Shown: positions 55,248 through 64,000 of the stretch, piece by piece | Numbering within the stretch: position 1 is the stretch's first letter | Layout of the letters: each line of letters starts with the position of its first letter | Source: Stutzerimonas degradans | GTDB lineage: Bacteria; Pseudomonadota; Gammaproteobacteria; Pseudomonadales; Pseudomonadaceae | Reading direction: 5' to 3' | Length of the DNA: 64,000 nucleotides | Assembly (NCBI RefSeq): GCF_024448505.1 | Contig: NZ_JAMOHV010000011.1 | Span: 62,001 to 126,000 of the forward strand | Notes under the pieces: generated by a model | Database searches by the model: none | Told to the model about the DNA's origin: nothing | What the model saw: the letters and a program-made list of their open reading frames with translations, nothing else | Program-made: the position numbers and the translations under genes

Positions 55248-55478
55248 TCAACGCCCACCCAGGCTCTGCGAGAGTCCGTAGAGCAACAGCAGCAGGTCGC
55301 CATCCGGCTGCAACGCCAGTTGTTGCGCCCGGGCTGCCGCCGCTGGCAACGGGCAGAAGTCGCGGCTCTCGCTGCTGCGTATCACGTTGGCCGTCGGTTC
55401 GCTCCAGGCCGCGCCGCACAACGAGGCGACGGTCAGCGCGCTGGCGAGGAACACTCCTCGAGCAATTTCCAGCTTCAT
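55248..55478 (-). CDS. Small exported protein of unknown function
   Basis: A 76-residue protein starting MKLEIARGVFLASALTVASLCGAAWSEP (a Sec signal peptide, cleavage near residue 26), then a short region with one Cys (DFCPLPAAAARAQQL) and a Leu-rich segment. I do not recognise it. It lies between the chemoreceptor and groEL genes on the minus strand, with 128 bp between its start and the groEL terminator. The signal peptide and clean start support a real gene. Confidence 0.6.
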   Translation of the reverse strand: MKLEIARGVFLASALTVASLCGAAWSEPTANVIRSSESRDFCPLPAAAARAQQLALQPDGDLLLLLYGLSQSLGGR

Positions 55479-55606
55479 CGCGCAAGCCCTTGATCTGAGG
55501 GAAGTCTACTGACCGTAGTACAGCCTCGGAGAGCCATCGCGCTTTGCGACAGACGGTCAGCGCGGCGGTGGCATGCCACTTTTCCCATCCGAAAATCCCG
55601 CGCAAT

Positions 55607-55634
55607 AAAAAACCCCGCACGAGGCGGGGTTTTT
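55607..55634. terminator. Rho-independent terminator after groEL
   Basis: CCCCGC (55613-55618) pairs with GCGGGG (55624-55629), with AAAAAA before and TTTTT after, so it works in both directions. It terminates groEL on the minus strand. Confidence 0.9.
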
Positions 55635-55660
55635 CTTTTACAGCGAAGGGGCCGGTCGGC

Positions 55661-57313
<1,653 letters not shown>

Positions 57314-57348
57314 TCAATTCTTGAATTATCGATGGAGATTCGCGGTGA

Positions 57349-57642
57349 TCAGGCTTCGACGACGGCGAGGATTTCGTTCTCGCTCATCACCAGCAGATCT
57401 TCGCCGTCGACCTTGACGGTGTTGCTGCCGGAGTACGGGCCGAACACCACCTTGTCACCGACCTTCACGGCCAGGGCGCGGACTTCGCCGTTGTCCAGAA
57501 CGCGACCAGTGCCTACAGCGACGACTTCGCCACGGTTCGGCTTTTCGGCAGCGGAGCCCGGCAGGACGATGCCGCCTGCGGTCTTGGTTTCTTCTTCGCT
57601 GCGACGAATCACGACGCGGTCATGCAGAGGACGAAGCTTCAT
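57349..57642 (-). CDS. groES: Co-chaperonin GroES
   Basis: A 97-residue co-chaperonin: [14 protein letters not shown], the mobile loop [20 protein letters not shown] and [14 protein letters not shown] at the end. It caps the GroEL cavity. First gene of groESL, with a probable sigma-32 promoter about 140 bp upstream and AGGAGAG before the ATG. Confidence 0.99.
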   Translation of the reverse strand: MKLRPLHDRVVIRRSEEETKTAGGIVLPGSAAEKPNRGEVVAVGTGRVLDNGEVRALAVKVGDKVVFGPYSGSNTVKVDGEDLLVMSENEILAVVEA

Positions 57643-57783
57643 TGTCGATCTCTCCTAACTGAGTTGTTCCATGCCGATCCAGGTGATCGGCGGGTTGACG
57701 AATCCGGCGGTGCCGGTTGCGGCCCGCTACGCGAGCCGCAGAAGACGGACTGTCGAACACGACAGCGACCTTGCGGTGTCCGC

Positions 57784-57815
57784 TACATGCGGGCGTTCAA
57801 GAGCATTTCAAGGGG
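57784..57815 (-). promoter_or_regulatory. Sigma-32 heat-shock promoter of groESL
   Basis: On the minus strand CCCCTTGAAAT (57815-57805) is a near-perfect heat-shock -35, followed after 12 bp by CCCGCATGTA (57793-57784), close to the CCCCATNT -10. Confidence 0.75.
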
Positions 57816-57835
57816 CGCGGATGAAATTTTCGTGG

Positions 57836-57872
57836 CAGAAAAACAGAACCGGCATGTCGAATGACATGCCGG
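57836..57872 (-). terminator. Terminator after fxsA
   Basis: CCGGCATGTC (57849-57858) and GACATGCCGG (57863-57872) form a perfect 10-bp stem with loop GAAT. On the minus strand it is followed by TTCTGTTTTTC, and it starts 10 bp after the fxsA stop. Confidence 0.85.
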
Positions 57873-57881
57873 AGGTGACAC

Positions 57882-58340
57882 TCACTGATCGCGATCGCGG
57901 CGTTCCCATTCGCCTTCGATGACGTTCGGCCGTTGCGGACCGGAACGCGCCTGCAGGTCGTCGGCAAAGGCACGCTGGCGGCGCACCTGCTCCTCGATTC
58001 GCCGGTTGACCAGACGGAAGAGGAAATTGCGGCTCGGCGGAAACAGCACGATCAGCGCCAGCACGTCACTGATGAACCCCGGTAGGAACAGCAGGCCGCC
58101 GCCCAGCGCCAGCATCAGCCCCTGCAGCATCTCGCGCTCGGGCAGCTCGCCGCGCGCCAGTCGCTCCCGCGCGCGCCAGGCAGTGGCGAAGCCGGCCAGG
58201 CGCATCAACAGAACGCCGGCAATGCCGCTGAGCACCAGCAGCAGGATGGTCGCCAGCGCGCCGATGGAGCTGCCGACCTTGATCAGCACGTACAGCTCGG
58301 CCAGCGGAAACAACAGGAACAGCAGAAAGAAGATTCGCAT
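57882..58340 (-). CDS. fxsA: FxsA family membrane protein
   Basis: A 152-residue protein: two N-terminal helices (MRIFFLLFLLFPLAELYVLIKVG and ALATILLLVLSGIAGVLLM, shown in part), a third around LMLALGGGLLFLPGFISDVLALIVLFPP, and a charged tail. FxsA was found in E. coli as a suppressor of F-plasmid exclusion of phage T7; its basic function is unknown. It lies directly upstream of groES on the same strand, as in other Pseudomonas, but has its own terminator. Confidence 0.93.
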   Translation of the reverse strand: MRIFFLLFLLFPLAELYVLIKVGSSIGALATILLLVLSGIAGVLLMRLAGFATAWRARERLARGELPEREMLQGLMLALGGGLLFLPGFISDVLALIVLFPPSRNFLFRLVNRRIEEQVRRQRAFADDLQARSGPQRPNVIEGEWERRDRDQ

Positions 58341-58472
58341 CGATGATCCTTGGCGGAAGATAGGCTTCCAGTCACCTGTAGATGACGACGCCGCAGGCCG
58401 AATTCAACCCACACGCGACGCAGTCTGTAAGCGGATTATGCGAAAGCCTGCCTGACGCGAAGCTGAATCCGC

Positions 58473-59180
58473 TCAGCCACGCGCCATCGCCACCAGCGCC
58501 TGGCGCACCGCCAGCGGTGTTTCGCAGGGTTCGGCGAAGGGCAGCCAGTGCAGCGCCTGACCGATGCGCAGGTGAAAACCCTCGCTGTCGATACCGGCCA
58601 TCTGCGCCGGCTCGGTGCCAGGCAAGCCGGCCTGGGCGACGTAGCGCGCGATGGCCGGCGCATGGTCATCGTTCATGTGCTCGACCATGCCCCGCTCCGC
58701 CGCGCCATCGCCGGCGGCAAAGGGATTGGCCAGCGCCACGCGGTCCAGCCAGTGGATCGCGCCGAAACCGCCGATGTAGCGCCAGCGCACCGGTTCCAAG
58801 CGCCAGAAATCGAAATCGTGCACCCGATGGTAATCGCGCGACTCGGGGAAATAACGGTAATAGCGCTGCGCGGCCGCCTCGATATCCGCCGCCTCGCTCA
58901 GCTGACGTGCTTCGGCCAGCAGCGTGAGGCGACCGGCGGCCTGCACATCGGCGGCGGCGCGCTCGCCGACCAGCAGCGAGCAGCGTCCGTCGGCCTTGAG
59001 ATTGCGCGTGTGCTGGGCGATCCGACTGATCAGGATCAGCGGCCAGCCTTCGGCGTCCAGGCAGTACGGCACCACCGAGCCGAAGGGGAAACCCGGCATG
59101 GCCTGGGAGTGGGTGGAGAGCACACCGCGATATTCCTTGAGCAGAAGTTGTCGGGCATGCTTGGCGGCTTCAGCGCTCAC
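58473..59180 (-). CDS. hugZ: HugZ-family protein (FMN-binding split barrel, DUF2470)
   Basis: A 235-residue protein: a split-barrel domain of the pyridoxamine-phosphate-oxidase fold (GVLSTHSQAMPGFPFGSVVPY, LISRIAQHTRNLKAD, DVQAAGRLTLL) and a C-terminal DUF2470 domain (VEHMNDDHAPAI, with His residues). HugZ of Helicobacter is a haem oxygenase with this architecture; haem-degrading activity here is an inference. It is divergent from the following SDR gene with a 97-bp gap and may relate to the nearby iron genes. Confidence 0.82.
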   Translation of the reverse strand: MSAEAAKHARQLLLKEYRGVLSTHSQAMPGFPFGSVVPYCLDAEGWPLILISRIAQHTRNLKADGRCSLLVGERAAADVQAAGRLTLLAEARQLSEAADIEAAAQRYYRYFPESRDYHRVHDFDFWRLEPVRWRYIGGFGAIHWLDRVALANPFAAGDGAAERGMVEHMNDDHAPAIARYVAQAGLPGTEPAQMAGIDSEGFHLRIGQALHWLPFAEPCETPLAVRQALVAMARG

Positions 59181-59277
59181 AGGGGCTCCTCACAGGGCGG
59201 GTTCGACAGGGCGATCAGCATAACGGTTTCCCCCGCGAGCGGGGTTCTCGCAGCGAGACAACAAGAAGGAGATGGGC

Positions 59278-60036
59278 ATGCAGCTACAAGACAAGGTCAT
59301 CATCATTACCGGCGGCGGCCAGGGTCTCGGCCGGGCCATGGCCGAGCATCTGGCGAGCAAGGGCGCGCGACTGGCGCTGGTGGACCTCAACCAGGAGCGT
59401 CTGGACGAGGCTGTCGCCGCCTGCAAGGCCGCCGGCGGCGACGCCCGCGCCTACTTGTGCAACGTCGCCGACGAGGCGCAGGTCAGCGACATGGTCACGC
59501 GCGTGGTCGAAGACTTCGGCGGCCTGCATGGTCTGGTGAACAATGCCGGCATCCTGCGCGACGGCCTGCTGCTCAAGGTCAAGGACGGCGAGATCAGCAA
59601 GATGAGCCTGGCGCAGTGGCAGGCGGTGATCGACGTCAACCTGACCGGCGTGTTCCTCTGCACCCGCGAAGTCGCGGCGAAGATGGTCGAGCTGCAGAGC
59701 CAGGGCGCGATCGTCAACATCTCCTCGATCTCCCGTGCCGGCAACATGGGCCAGACCAACTACTCCGCGGCCAAGGCCGGCGTGGCCTCGGCCACCGTGG
59801 TGTGGGCCAAGGAGCTGGCGCGCTACGGCATTCGCGTCGCCGGCGTGGCGCCGGGCTTCATCGAGACCGAGATGGTCGCCAGCATGAAACCCGAGGCGCT
59901 GGAGAAGATGACCGCCGGCATTCCGCTCCGGCGCATGGGCAAGCCCGCCGAGATCGCCCATTCGGTGGCTTATATCTTCGAGAACGACTACTACACCGGG
60001 CGCATCCTCGAGCTGGATGGCGGTCTGCGCCTGTGA
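59278..60036 (+). CDS. SDR-family oxidoreductase (FabG-like)
   Basis: A 252-residue classical [19 protein letters not shown] (NAD(P) motif), NNAGILRDG, the Ser in [10 protein letters not shown], the Tyr-Lys pair in YSAAKAGV and [10 protein letters not shown]. It is FabG-like but not in a fatty-acid gene cluster, so the substrate is unknown. The ATG at 59278 is preferred to the one at 59272 because AAGGAG sits at the right distance (6 bp). The leader contains a short A-rich AACAAGAAG run. A strong terminator follows. Confidence 0.9.
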   Translation: MQLQDKVIIITGGGQGLGRAMAEHLASKGARLALVDLNQERLDEAVAACKAAGGDARAYLCNVADEAQVSDMVTRVVEDFGGLHGLVNNAGILRDGLLLKVKDGEISKMSLAQWQAVIDVNLTGVFLCTREVAAKMVELQSQGAIVNISSISRAGNMGQTNYSAAKAGVASATVVWAKELARYGIRVAGVAPGFIETEMVASMKPEALEKMTAGIPLRRMGKPAEIAHSVAYIFENDYYTGRILELDGGLRL

Positions 60037-60054
60037 GCCAGACGCAGCCTATAT

Positions 60055-60090
60055 AAGAAGAAGGGCAGCCCGTAGGCTGCCCTTCTTCTT
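60055..60090. terminator. Bidirectional terminator between SDR and DUF481 genes
   Basis: AAGAAGAAGGGCAGCC (60055-60070) pairs perfectly over 16 bp with GGCTGCCCTTCTTCTT (60075-60090) around CGTA, between convergent genes. Confidence 0.88.
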
Positions 60091-60108
60091 CGGCACGCTC
60101 AGCGCACC

Positions 60109-61113
60109 TTACCAGCCGACGCCGAAGCCGATGCTGTAGCGGGTTTCGTCGAGGCTTTCCTCGGCGCCGCTGATGATGTCCTTCTCGGCCTTCATGTTCA
60201 GCGAGGCCCAGTCGGTCACCTTGTAGCGCAGCCCCACCTCGGCATCCAGCGCGTAATCGGCGACGCTTTCCAGCGGCTTGCCCAGCTCGCCACTGCTGAA
60301 CAGCTCGAACGTCTTGCCCACCAGATAACGGTTGTAGTCCCACTTCAGCGCGGCGAGGTAGAAATCCTCCTCCGAGCCGTCGGCGAACTCGTAGTCGCTG
60401 CGGTTGATCAGCGCGGCCAGCGAGAATGCGCCCAGGTCGTTGTCCCAGAACTGGTAACCCGGACCGGTACCGATGGTGCGCTGGCGCCGCACGTCCTCGA
60501 TCTGGTCGCGCTTGTAATTCAGCCGCCCCTGCCAGAACCAGTGCTCGTCGATGAAACGGTCGAGCGCGTATTCGGCGTCCCAGTTGTCGGTCACGGTGAC
60601 GCCGTCGCGGTACTCGCGGTTGTAGCTGGCCGCGCCGTTGTGCCGCCAGAGACCGTGGCGCGCCTTGGTATCGAAGGACACGTCGTAGTCATCGGTATCG
60701 GTTTCGGCGCGCTTGTAGTCCATCGCCACGTCGACGTTGCCCTTCCAGGTGAAGTCCTGGATCAGCGGCTTGGGATGGATGATCTGCGAGATGCTGGCCA
60801 GCTCGACGGTACGCGGTGCGCCGCCGTTGACCAGCGTGACCTTTCCAGGCTCGGACGCCTGCAGCGACTTCGCCACCTCGCCAACCGTATCGCCCTGTTT
60901 GACGAGCAGTTTCTGATCGCTTTCCAGCGTGGCGATCTGGTTCCACTTGAGCGGGATGGAACCGCCGTAGCTGGTCTCGATCAGCAGCTTGCCGCCATCG
61001 AGCACGCTGATCTTGCCGGTCAGGCGATCACCGTTTTTCAGCCAGACGGTATCGGCCAGGGTGGGCAGCGCGAAAGCGCAAAGGGAGAGGCAAAGCAGGG
61101 GTCGAAAAAACAT
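60109..61113 (-). CDS. DUF481 outer-membrane beta-barrel protein
   Basis: A 334-residue exported protein: signal peptide (MFFRPLLCLSLCAFALPTLA), an N-terminal domain with DTVWLKNGDRLTGKI and a region like a small SH3-type fold, and a C-terminal series of amphipathic strands rich in Tyr, Trp and Asp (DYDVSFDTKARHGLWRHNG, FWQGRLNYKRDQIED) ending YSIGFGVGW with a terminal aromatic residue, as in outer-membrane barrels. DUF481 function is unknown; homologues such as YdiY are acid-inducible. The ATG at 61113 begins the signal peptide; a TTG at 61125 is an alternative. Confidence 0.87.
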   Translation of the reverse strand: MFFRPLLCLSLCAFALPTLADTVWLKNGDRLTGKISVLDGGKLLIETSYGGSIPLKWNQIATLESDQKLLVKQGDTVGEVAKSLQASEPGKVTLVNGGAPRTVELASISQIIHPKPLIQDFTWKGNVDVAMDYKRAETDTDDYDVSFDTKARHGLWRHNGAASYNREYRDGVTVTDNWDAEYALDRFIDEHWFWQGRLNYKRDQIEDVRRQRTIGTGPGYQFWDNDLGAFSLAALINRSDYEFADGSEEDFYLAALKWDYNRYLVGKTFELFSSGELGKPLESVADYALDAEVGLRYKVTDWASLNMKAEKDIISGAEESLDETRYSIGFGVGW

Positions 61114-61250
61114 AGAAGTGAGCAAATCTGGTCATAAACGGTTGAAAGGCTGGCATTATCCTTATGCTTCTTGCTCCAGCAACCACAGACCGCCGAACGG
61201 GAATCCGGTTCATTTCCAACACGACGGCCTGCCACCCGAGGAAGCGTCAC

Positions 61251-61610
61251 ATGCACGAGCCTTCGCCCCTGCTACCGCCCGGCGCCGATGCCGAGGCACG
61301 CCGCGCCGCCGTCTATCTGGTGATGGCGCAGATTCCGCCGGGCAAGGTGATCAGTTACGGCGAACTGGCCGCCATCGCCGGCCTCGGCCGCGCCGCACGC
61401 TGGGTCGGCCGGCTGATGGCGCAACTGCCGGATGACACGCGCCTGCCGTGGCACCGGGTCATCGCCGCCGGTGGCCGCCTCAGTCTGCCGGCCGGCAGTC
61501 CCGCCGGGCACGAGCAGCGCATGCGCCTGCGCGCCGAGGGCCTGACCATCCGCAACGACCGCGTGGACATGCGTCGCCACGGCTGGCATTCGACGGAGCA
61601 CAGCGGTTAG
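61251..61610 (+). CDS. Alkyltransferase-like (ATL) DNA-binding protein
   Basis: A 119-residue protein of the MGMT C-terminal domain: VYLVMAQIPPGKVISYGELAAIAG, RAARWVGRLM and then PWHRV where true alkyltransferases have PCHRV. The acceptor Cys is replaced by Trp67, so it cannot repair alkyl groups by transfer. ATL proteins bind O6-alkylguanine and flag it for nucleotide excision repair. The ATG at 61251 is used because the family domain starts just after; it is divergent from the DUF481 gene and 38 bp before ampG. Confidence 0.9.
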   Translation: MHEPSPLLPPGADAEARRAAVYLVMAQIPPGKVISYGELAAIAGLGRAARWVGRLMAQLPDDTRLPWHRVIAAGGRLSLPAGSPAGHEQRMRLRAEGLTIRNDRVDMRRHGWHSTEHSG

Positions 61611-61648
61611 AGTGCGCGCTCCGTCCAGCCGCCACAGATTGTCGATGT

Positions 61649-63346
61649 ATGTCCCGTGAAACCTGGCGCGATGCCCTCGCCGCCTATGCCAGCCCCGCCA
61701 GCCTGGCCCTGCTGCTGCTGGGGTTCGCCGCGGGACTGCCCGCCGTGCTGGTGTTCTCCACACTCTCGGTGTGGTTGCGCGAAGCGGGCGTGTCACGGGA
61801 AACCATCGGTTTCGCCAGCTGGATCAGCCTGGCCTACGCCTTCAAGTGGGTCTGGTCGCCGATGCTCGACCAGTGGCGCCTGCCGTGGATCGGCGCCCTC
61901 GGGCGGCGACGCTCGTGGCTGGTGCTCTCGCAAGCGCTGATCGCCCTCGGCCTGGTCGGCATGGCGCTGTGCAATCCGCAGCACAACCTGACCCTGCTGA
62001 TCGCCCTGGCGGTACTGGTGGCGTTTTCTTCCGCCACCCAGGACATCGCCATCGACGCCTACCGTCTGGAAATCGCCGAGGACAAGCTGCAGGCGACCCT
62101 GGCGGCCAGCTACATGACCGGTTACCGCATCGCCATGCTGCTGGCCAGCGCCGGTGCCCTGTTCCTCGCCGAGTGGTTGGGCTCGAGCAATCTGGATTAC
62201 AACCAGGCGGCATGGAGCTTCACCTATCTCGCCTTCGCGTTGCTGATCCTGCCCGGTCTGGTCACCAGCCTGGTGATCCGCGAACCGGATGCCGGCACAC
62301 CGCTGCCCAACGAGCCGGCGCGCTACACCTTCAACCACCAGCTCGCCGCCGTCGGCCTGCTGCTGGTGCTGCTGATTTCCGTACCCGCAATGATCAACGC
62401 GCTGATCGCCCAGGCCTGGCCACGCGCGACGCTCTATGCGCTGTTCATCCTCGGTTCGATTTCGCCGGTGGGCCGCTCGCTGCTGATCCCGGTGCGCCAC
62501 ATCCTTCATCAGGCCGGACAGAAGCAGCGTCCGCCGCGCTTCGACTTCGCTCACCAGGCGGTTTCGGTGATCGTGCTGATCATCCTGATGGTGTCGACCA
62601 CCGGCATGTTCCAGTCGTACTGGGGCGGCTACTGGCCACGCGGCACCATGTATCTGCTGATCTGCTGGGGTTGTCTGTCAGCGCGCGGGCGCATCCTGAT
62701 GGGGCCGGTCCTGACGCCGATCACCGACTTCATCCTGCGCTATCGCTGGCAGGCGCTACTGCTGCTCGGGCTGATCGCCACCTACCGGATGTCGGACACC
62801 GTGATGGGCGTGATGGCCAACGTGTTCTACATCGACCAGGGCTTCTCCAAGGACCAGATCGCCAGCGTCAGCAAGCTGTTCGGGCTGATCATGACCCTGC
62901 TCGGCGCGGCATTCGGCGGACTGCTGATCGTGCGCTTCAGCATCTTGCCGATCCTCTTCATCGGCGGCGTCGCCTCGGCGGCGACCAACCTGATGTTCAT
63001 GGCGCTGGTGCAGATGGGCGCCAATCTGAACATGCTGATCGTCACCATTTCCTGCGACAACTTCAGCGGTGGGCTGGCCTCCACGGCGTTCGTCGCCTAC
63101 CTGTCGAGCCTGACCAACCTGAAGTTCTCCGCCACCCAGTACGCGCTGCTCAGCTCGCTGATGCTGCTGCTGCCACGCCTGCTCGGCGGCTATTCGGGGG
63201 TGATGGTCGAACACCTGGGCTACAGCGACTTCTTCCTCGTCACCGCCCTGCTCGGTGTGCCGACGCTGGTGCTGATCGTCTGGCAATGGCGCCGGGGGCT
63301 GCGGCAACCCGAAGACCCCGGCCAAGAGGCCACTTCCCGGCCCTGA
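61649..63346 (+). CDS. ampG: AmpG-type muropeptide permease (MFS)
   Basis: A 565-residue major-facilitator protein with 12-14 helices: GFAAGLPAVLVFSTLSVWLREAGVSRETIGFASWISLAY (residues about 23-61), the loop FKWVWSPMLDQ, and ATQDIAIDAYRLEI with the family's conserved Asp residues. It imports anhydromuropeptides for cell-wall recycling and controls AmpC beta-lactamase induction. An extra segment between helices around residues 230-330 lengthens it relative to E. coli AmpG, as in P. aeruginosa. The ATG at 61649 matches the conserved N-terminus. Confidence 0.93.
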   Translation: MSRETWRDALAAYASPASLALLLLGFAAGLPAVLVFSTLSVWLREAGVSRETIGFASWISLAYAFKWVWSPMLDQWRLPWIGALGRRRSWLVLSQALIALGLVGMALCNPQHNLTLLIALAVLVAFSSATQDIAIDAYRLEIAEDKLQATLAASYMTGYRIAMLLASAGALFLAEWLGSSNLDYNQAAWSFTYLAFALLILPGLVTSLVIREPDAGTPLPNEPARYTFNHQLAAVGLLLVLLISVPAMINALIAQAWPRATLYALFILGSISPVGRSLLIPVRHILHQAGQKQRPPRFDFAHQAVSVIVLIILMVSTTGMFQSYWGGYWPRGTMYLLICWGCLSARGRILMGPVLTPITDFILRYRWQALLLLGLIATYRMSDTVMGVMANVFYIDQGFSKDQIASVSKLFGLIMTLLGAAFGGLLIVRFSILPILFIGGVASAATNLMFMALVQMGANLNMLIVTISCDNFSGGLASTAFVAYLSSLTNLKFSATQYALLSSLMLLLPRLLGGYSGVMVEHLGYSDFFLVTALLGVPTLVLIVWQWRRGLRQPEDPGQEATSRP

Positions 63347-63353
63347 GCCTCCG

Positions 63354-64000
63354 TCAGCCCTGCACCAGATGCACCACCCGCTGCGGGAATGGAATGCCGA
63401 CACCCGCAGCCATCAGCCGCTCCTTGGCCAGCTCCATGAAGTCGGCGGTCACCGCAGCGACATCGGCGGTCGCCGCCCACACACGCAGCACCAGCGTCAC
63501 GGCGTTGTCGCCCAGCGCAGTGACCACCACCACCGGCTCGGGATCGCGCAGCACGCGCGAGTCCTCGGCGATCTCCAGCAGGATGCGACGCGCCAGCTTG
63601 ATATCGCTGCTGTAGTCGATGCCGACGCTGATCTCCGCACGGCGCCGCGGCTCGCGGGAAAAGTTGGTGATATGGCCGTTGGACAGACTGCCGTTGGGCA
63701 CCACCACAGTCTTGTTGTCGCCGGTCTTGAGCACGGTGTGGAAGATCTGGATGGAGTGGACGGTGCCGCTGACTCCCTGCGCCTCGATCCACTCGCCAAC
63801 ACGGAACGGCCGGAACAACAGGATCAGCACGCCACCGGCGAAATTCGCCAGACTGCCCTGCAGCGCCAGGCCGATCGCCAGACCGGCGGCACCGATGGCG
63901 GCAATGAACGACGTGGTTTCCACCCCGATCATCGAGGCGACGCTGACCAGCAGCAGCACCTTGAATACGATCCCCGCCAGGCTGCCGATGAAGCCATGCA
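63354..64000 (-). CDS. mscS: MscS-family small-conductance mechanosensitive channel, 5' end cut by window edge
   Basis: The frame is open to the right edge, so the N-terminus is missing; about 215 residues are seen. It contains the end of helix 2, the pore helix LAIGLALQGSLANFAGGVLILLFRPFRVGEW (residues by eye), and the cytoplasmic beta domain TVVVPNGSLSNGHITNFSREPRRR, then the alpha-beta vestibule ending VGIPFPQRVVHLVQG. It opens under membrane tension to release solutes. An apparent start at 63959 is an internal GTG; upstream codons (HGFIGSLAGIVFKVLLLV) are clearly part of the protein. Convergent with ampG. Confidence 0.94.
   Translation of the reverse strand, partial: HGFIGSLAGIVFKVLLLVSVASMIGVETTSFIAAIGAAGLAIGLALQGSLANFAGGVLILLFRPFRVGEWIEAQGVSGTVHSIQIFHTVLKTGDNKTVVVPNGSLSNGHITNFSREPRRRAEISVGIDYSSDIKLARRILLEIAEDSRVLRDPEPVVVVTALGDNAVTLVLRVWAATADVAAVTADFMELAKERLMAAGVGIPFPQRVVHLVQG

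Overview
The window reads as one contiguous chromosomal stretch of a high-GC gammaproteobacterium of the Pseudomonadaceae. The gene content points to the Pseudomonas/Stutzerimonas lineage: an EstA autotransporter esterase, a BifA-type phosphodiesterase with GGDQF, an IcmP-type imelysin, PutA without its DNA-binding domain next to a PruR-type AraC regulator, and a flavohaemoglobin-PpyR pair. There are no rRNA or tRNA genes, no CRISPR array, no phage genes and no transposase. Coding density is high, and most long antisense reading frames are GC-rich shadows of real genes.

Layout. 1-3090: YihY/BrkB membrane protein (cut by the window edge), then arsC-wrbA-DUF2069 overlapping like an operon, and an SDR. 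3277-11116: purine block with 8-oxoguanine deaminase, xanthine dehydrogenase (xdhA, xdhB, xdhC) and guanine deaminase. 11243-17158 (minus): proline use, putP, putA, pruR-like. 17360-21166: a Lon-type protease (AsrA-like), a DUF2383 stress protein and exonuclease III. 21212-24309: an HprS/HprR-like two-component system divergent from a secreted GlcG/HbpS-like protein and a periplasmic HIUase. 24315-33202: a LysR regulator and the glyoxylate-to-pyruvate route (gcl, hyi, glxR, ttuD, pyk) ending in a urea transporter. 33205-40441: DUF2188 protein, flavohaemoglobin, PpyR-like protein, KGG stress protein, pncB, diguanylate cyclase, estA. 40481-63354: a run whose order resembles, from memory, the PA4363-PA4394 region of P. 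aeruginosa: argP/lysE, sodB, bifA, GIDE protein, lemA, a four-gene imelysin/di-haem iron cluster, a chemoreceptor, groEL/groES, fxsA, hugZ, an SDR, a DUF481 protein, an alkyltransferase-like protein, ampG and mscS (cut).

How the genes fit together. Guanine and xanthine are converted to urate by GuaD and XdhAB; ring degradation downstream of urate yields glyoxylate and urea. The gcl-hyi-glxR-ttuD-pyk genes carry glyoxylate to pyruvate, and the adjacent urea transporter handles the other product. The enzymes between urate and glyoxylate are not in this window. A second theme is oxidative, nitrosative and iron stress: HprRS-HiuH, Hmp, SodB, HugZ, the imelysin cluster, and c-di-GMP turnover enzymes.

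The most interesting non-coding signals are a near-perfect HprR/CusR box (CATTAC-N6-GTAATG) between the two-component system and glcG-hiuH; two tandem 16-bp palindromes 22 bp apart at the xdhA promoter; a 179-bp element with 8-bp terminal inverted repeats ahead of gcl; paired REP-like hairpins beside three metabolic genes; a strict sigma-54 promoter motif with no gene behind it at 41607; a strongly structured 333-bp gap before ttuD; and a probable Fur-controlled promoter for the imelysin/di-haem lipoprotein cluster, which has no permease and is the best candidate for an incompletely described system.
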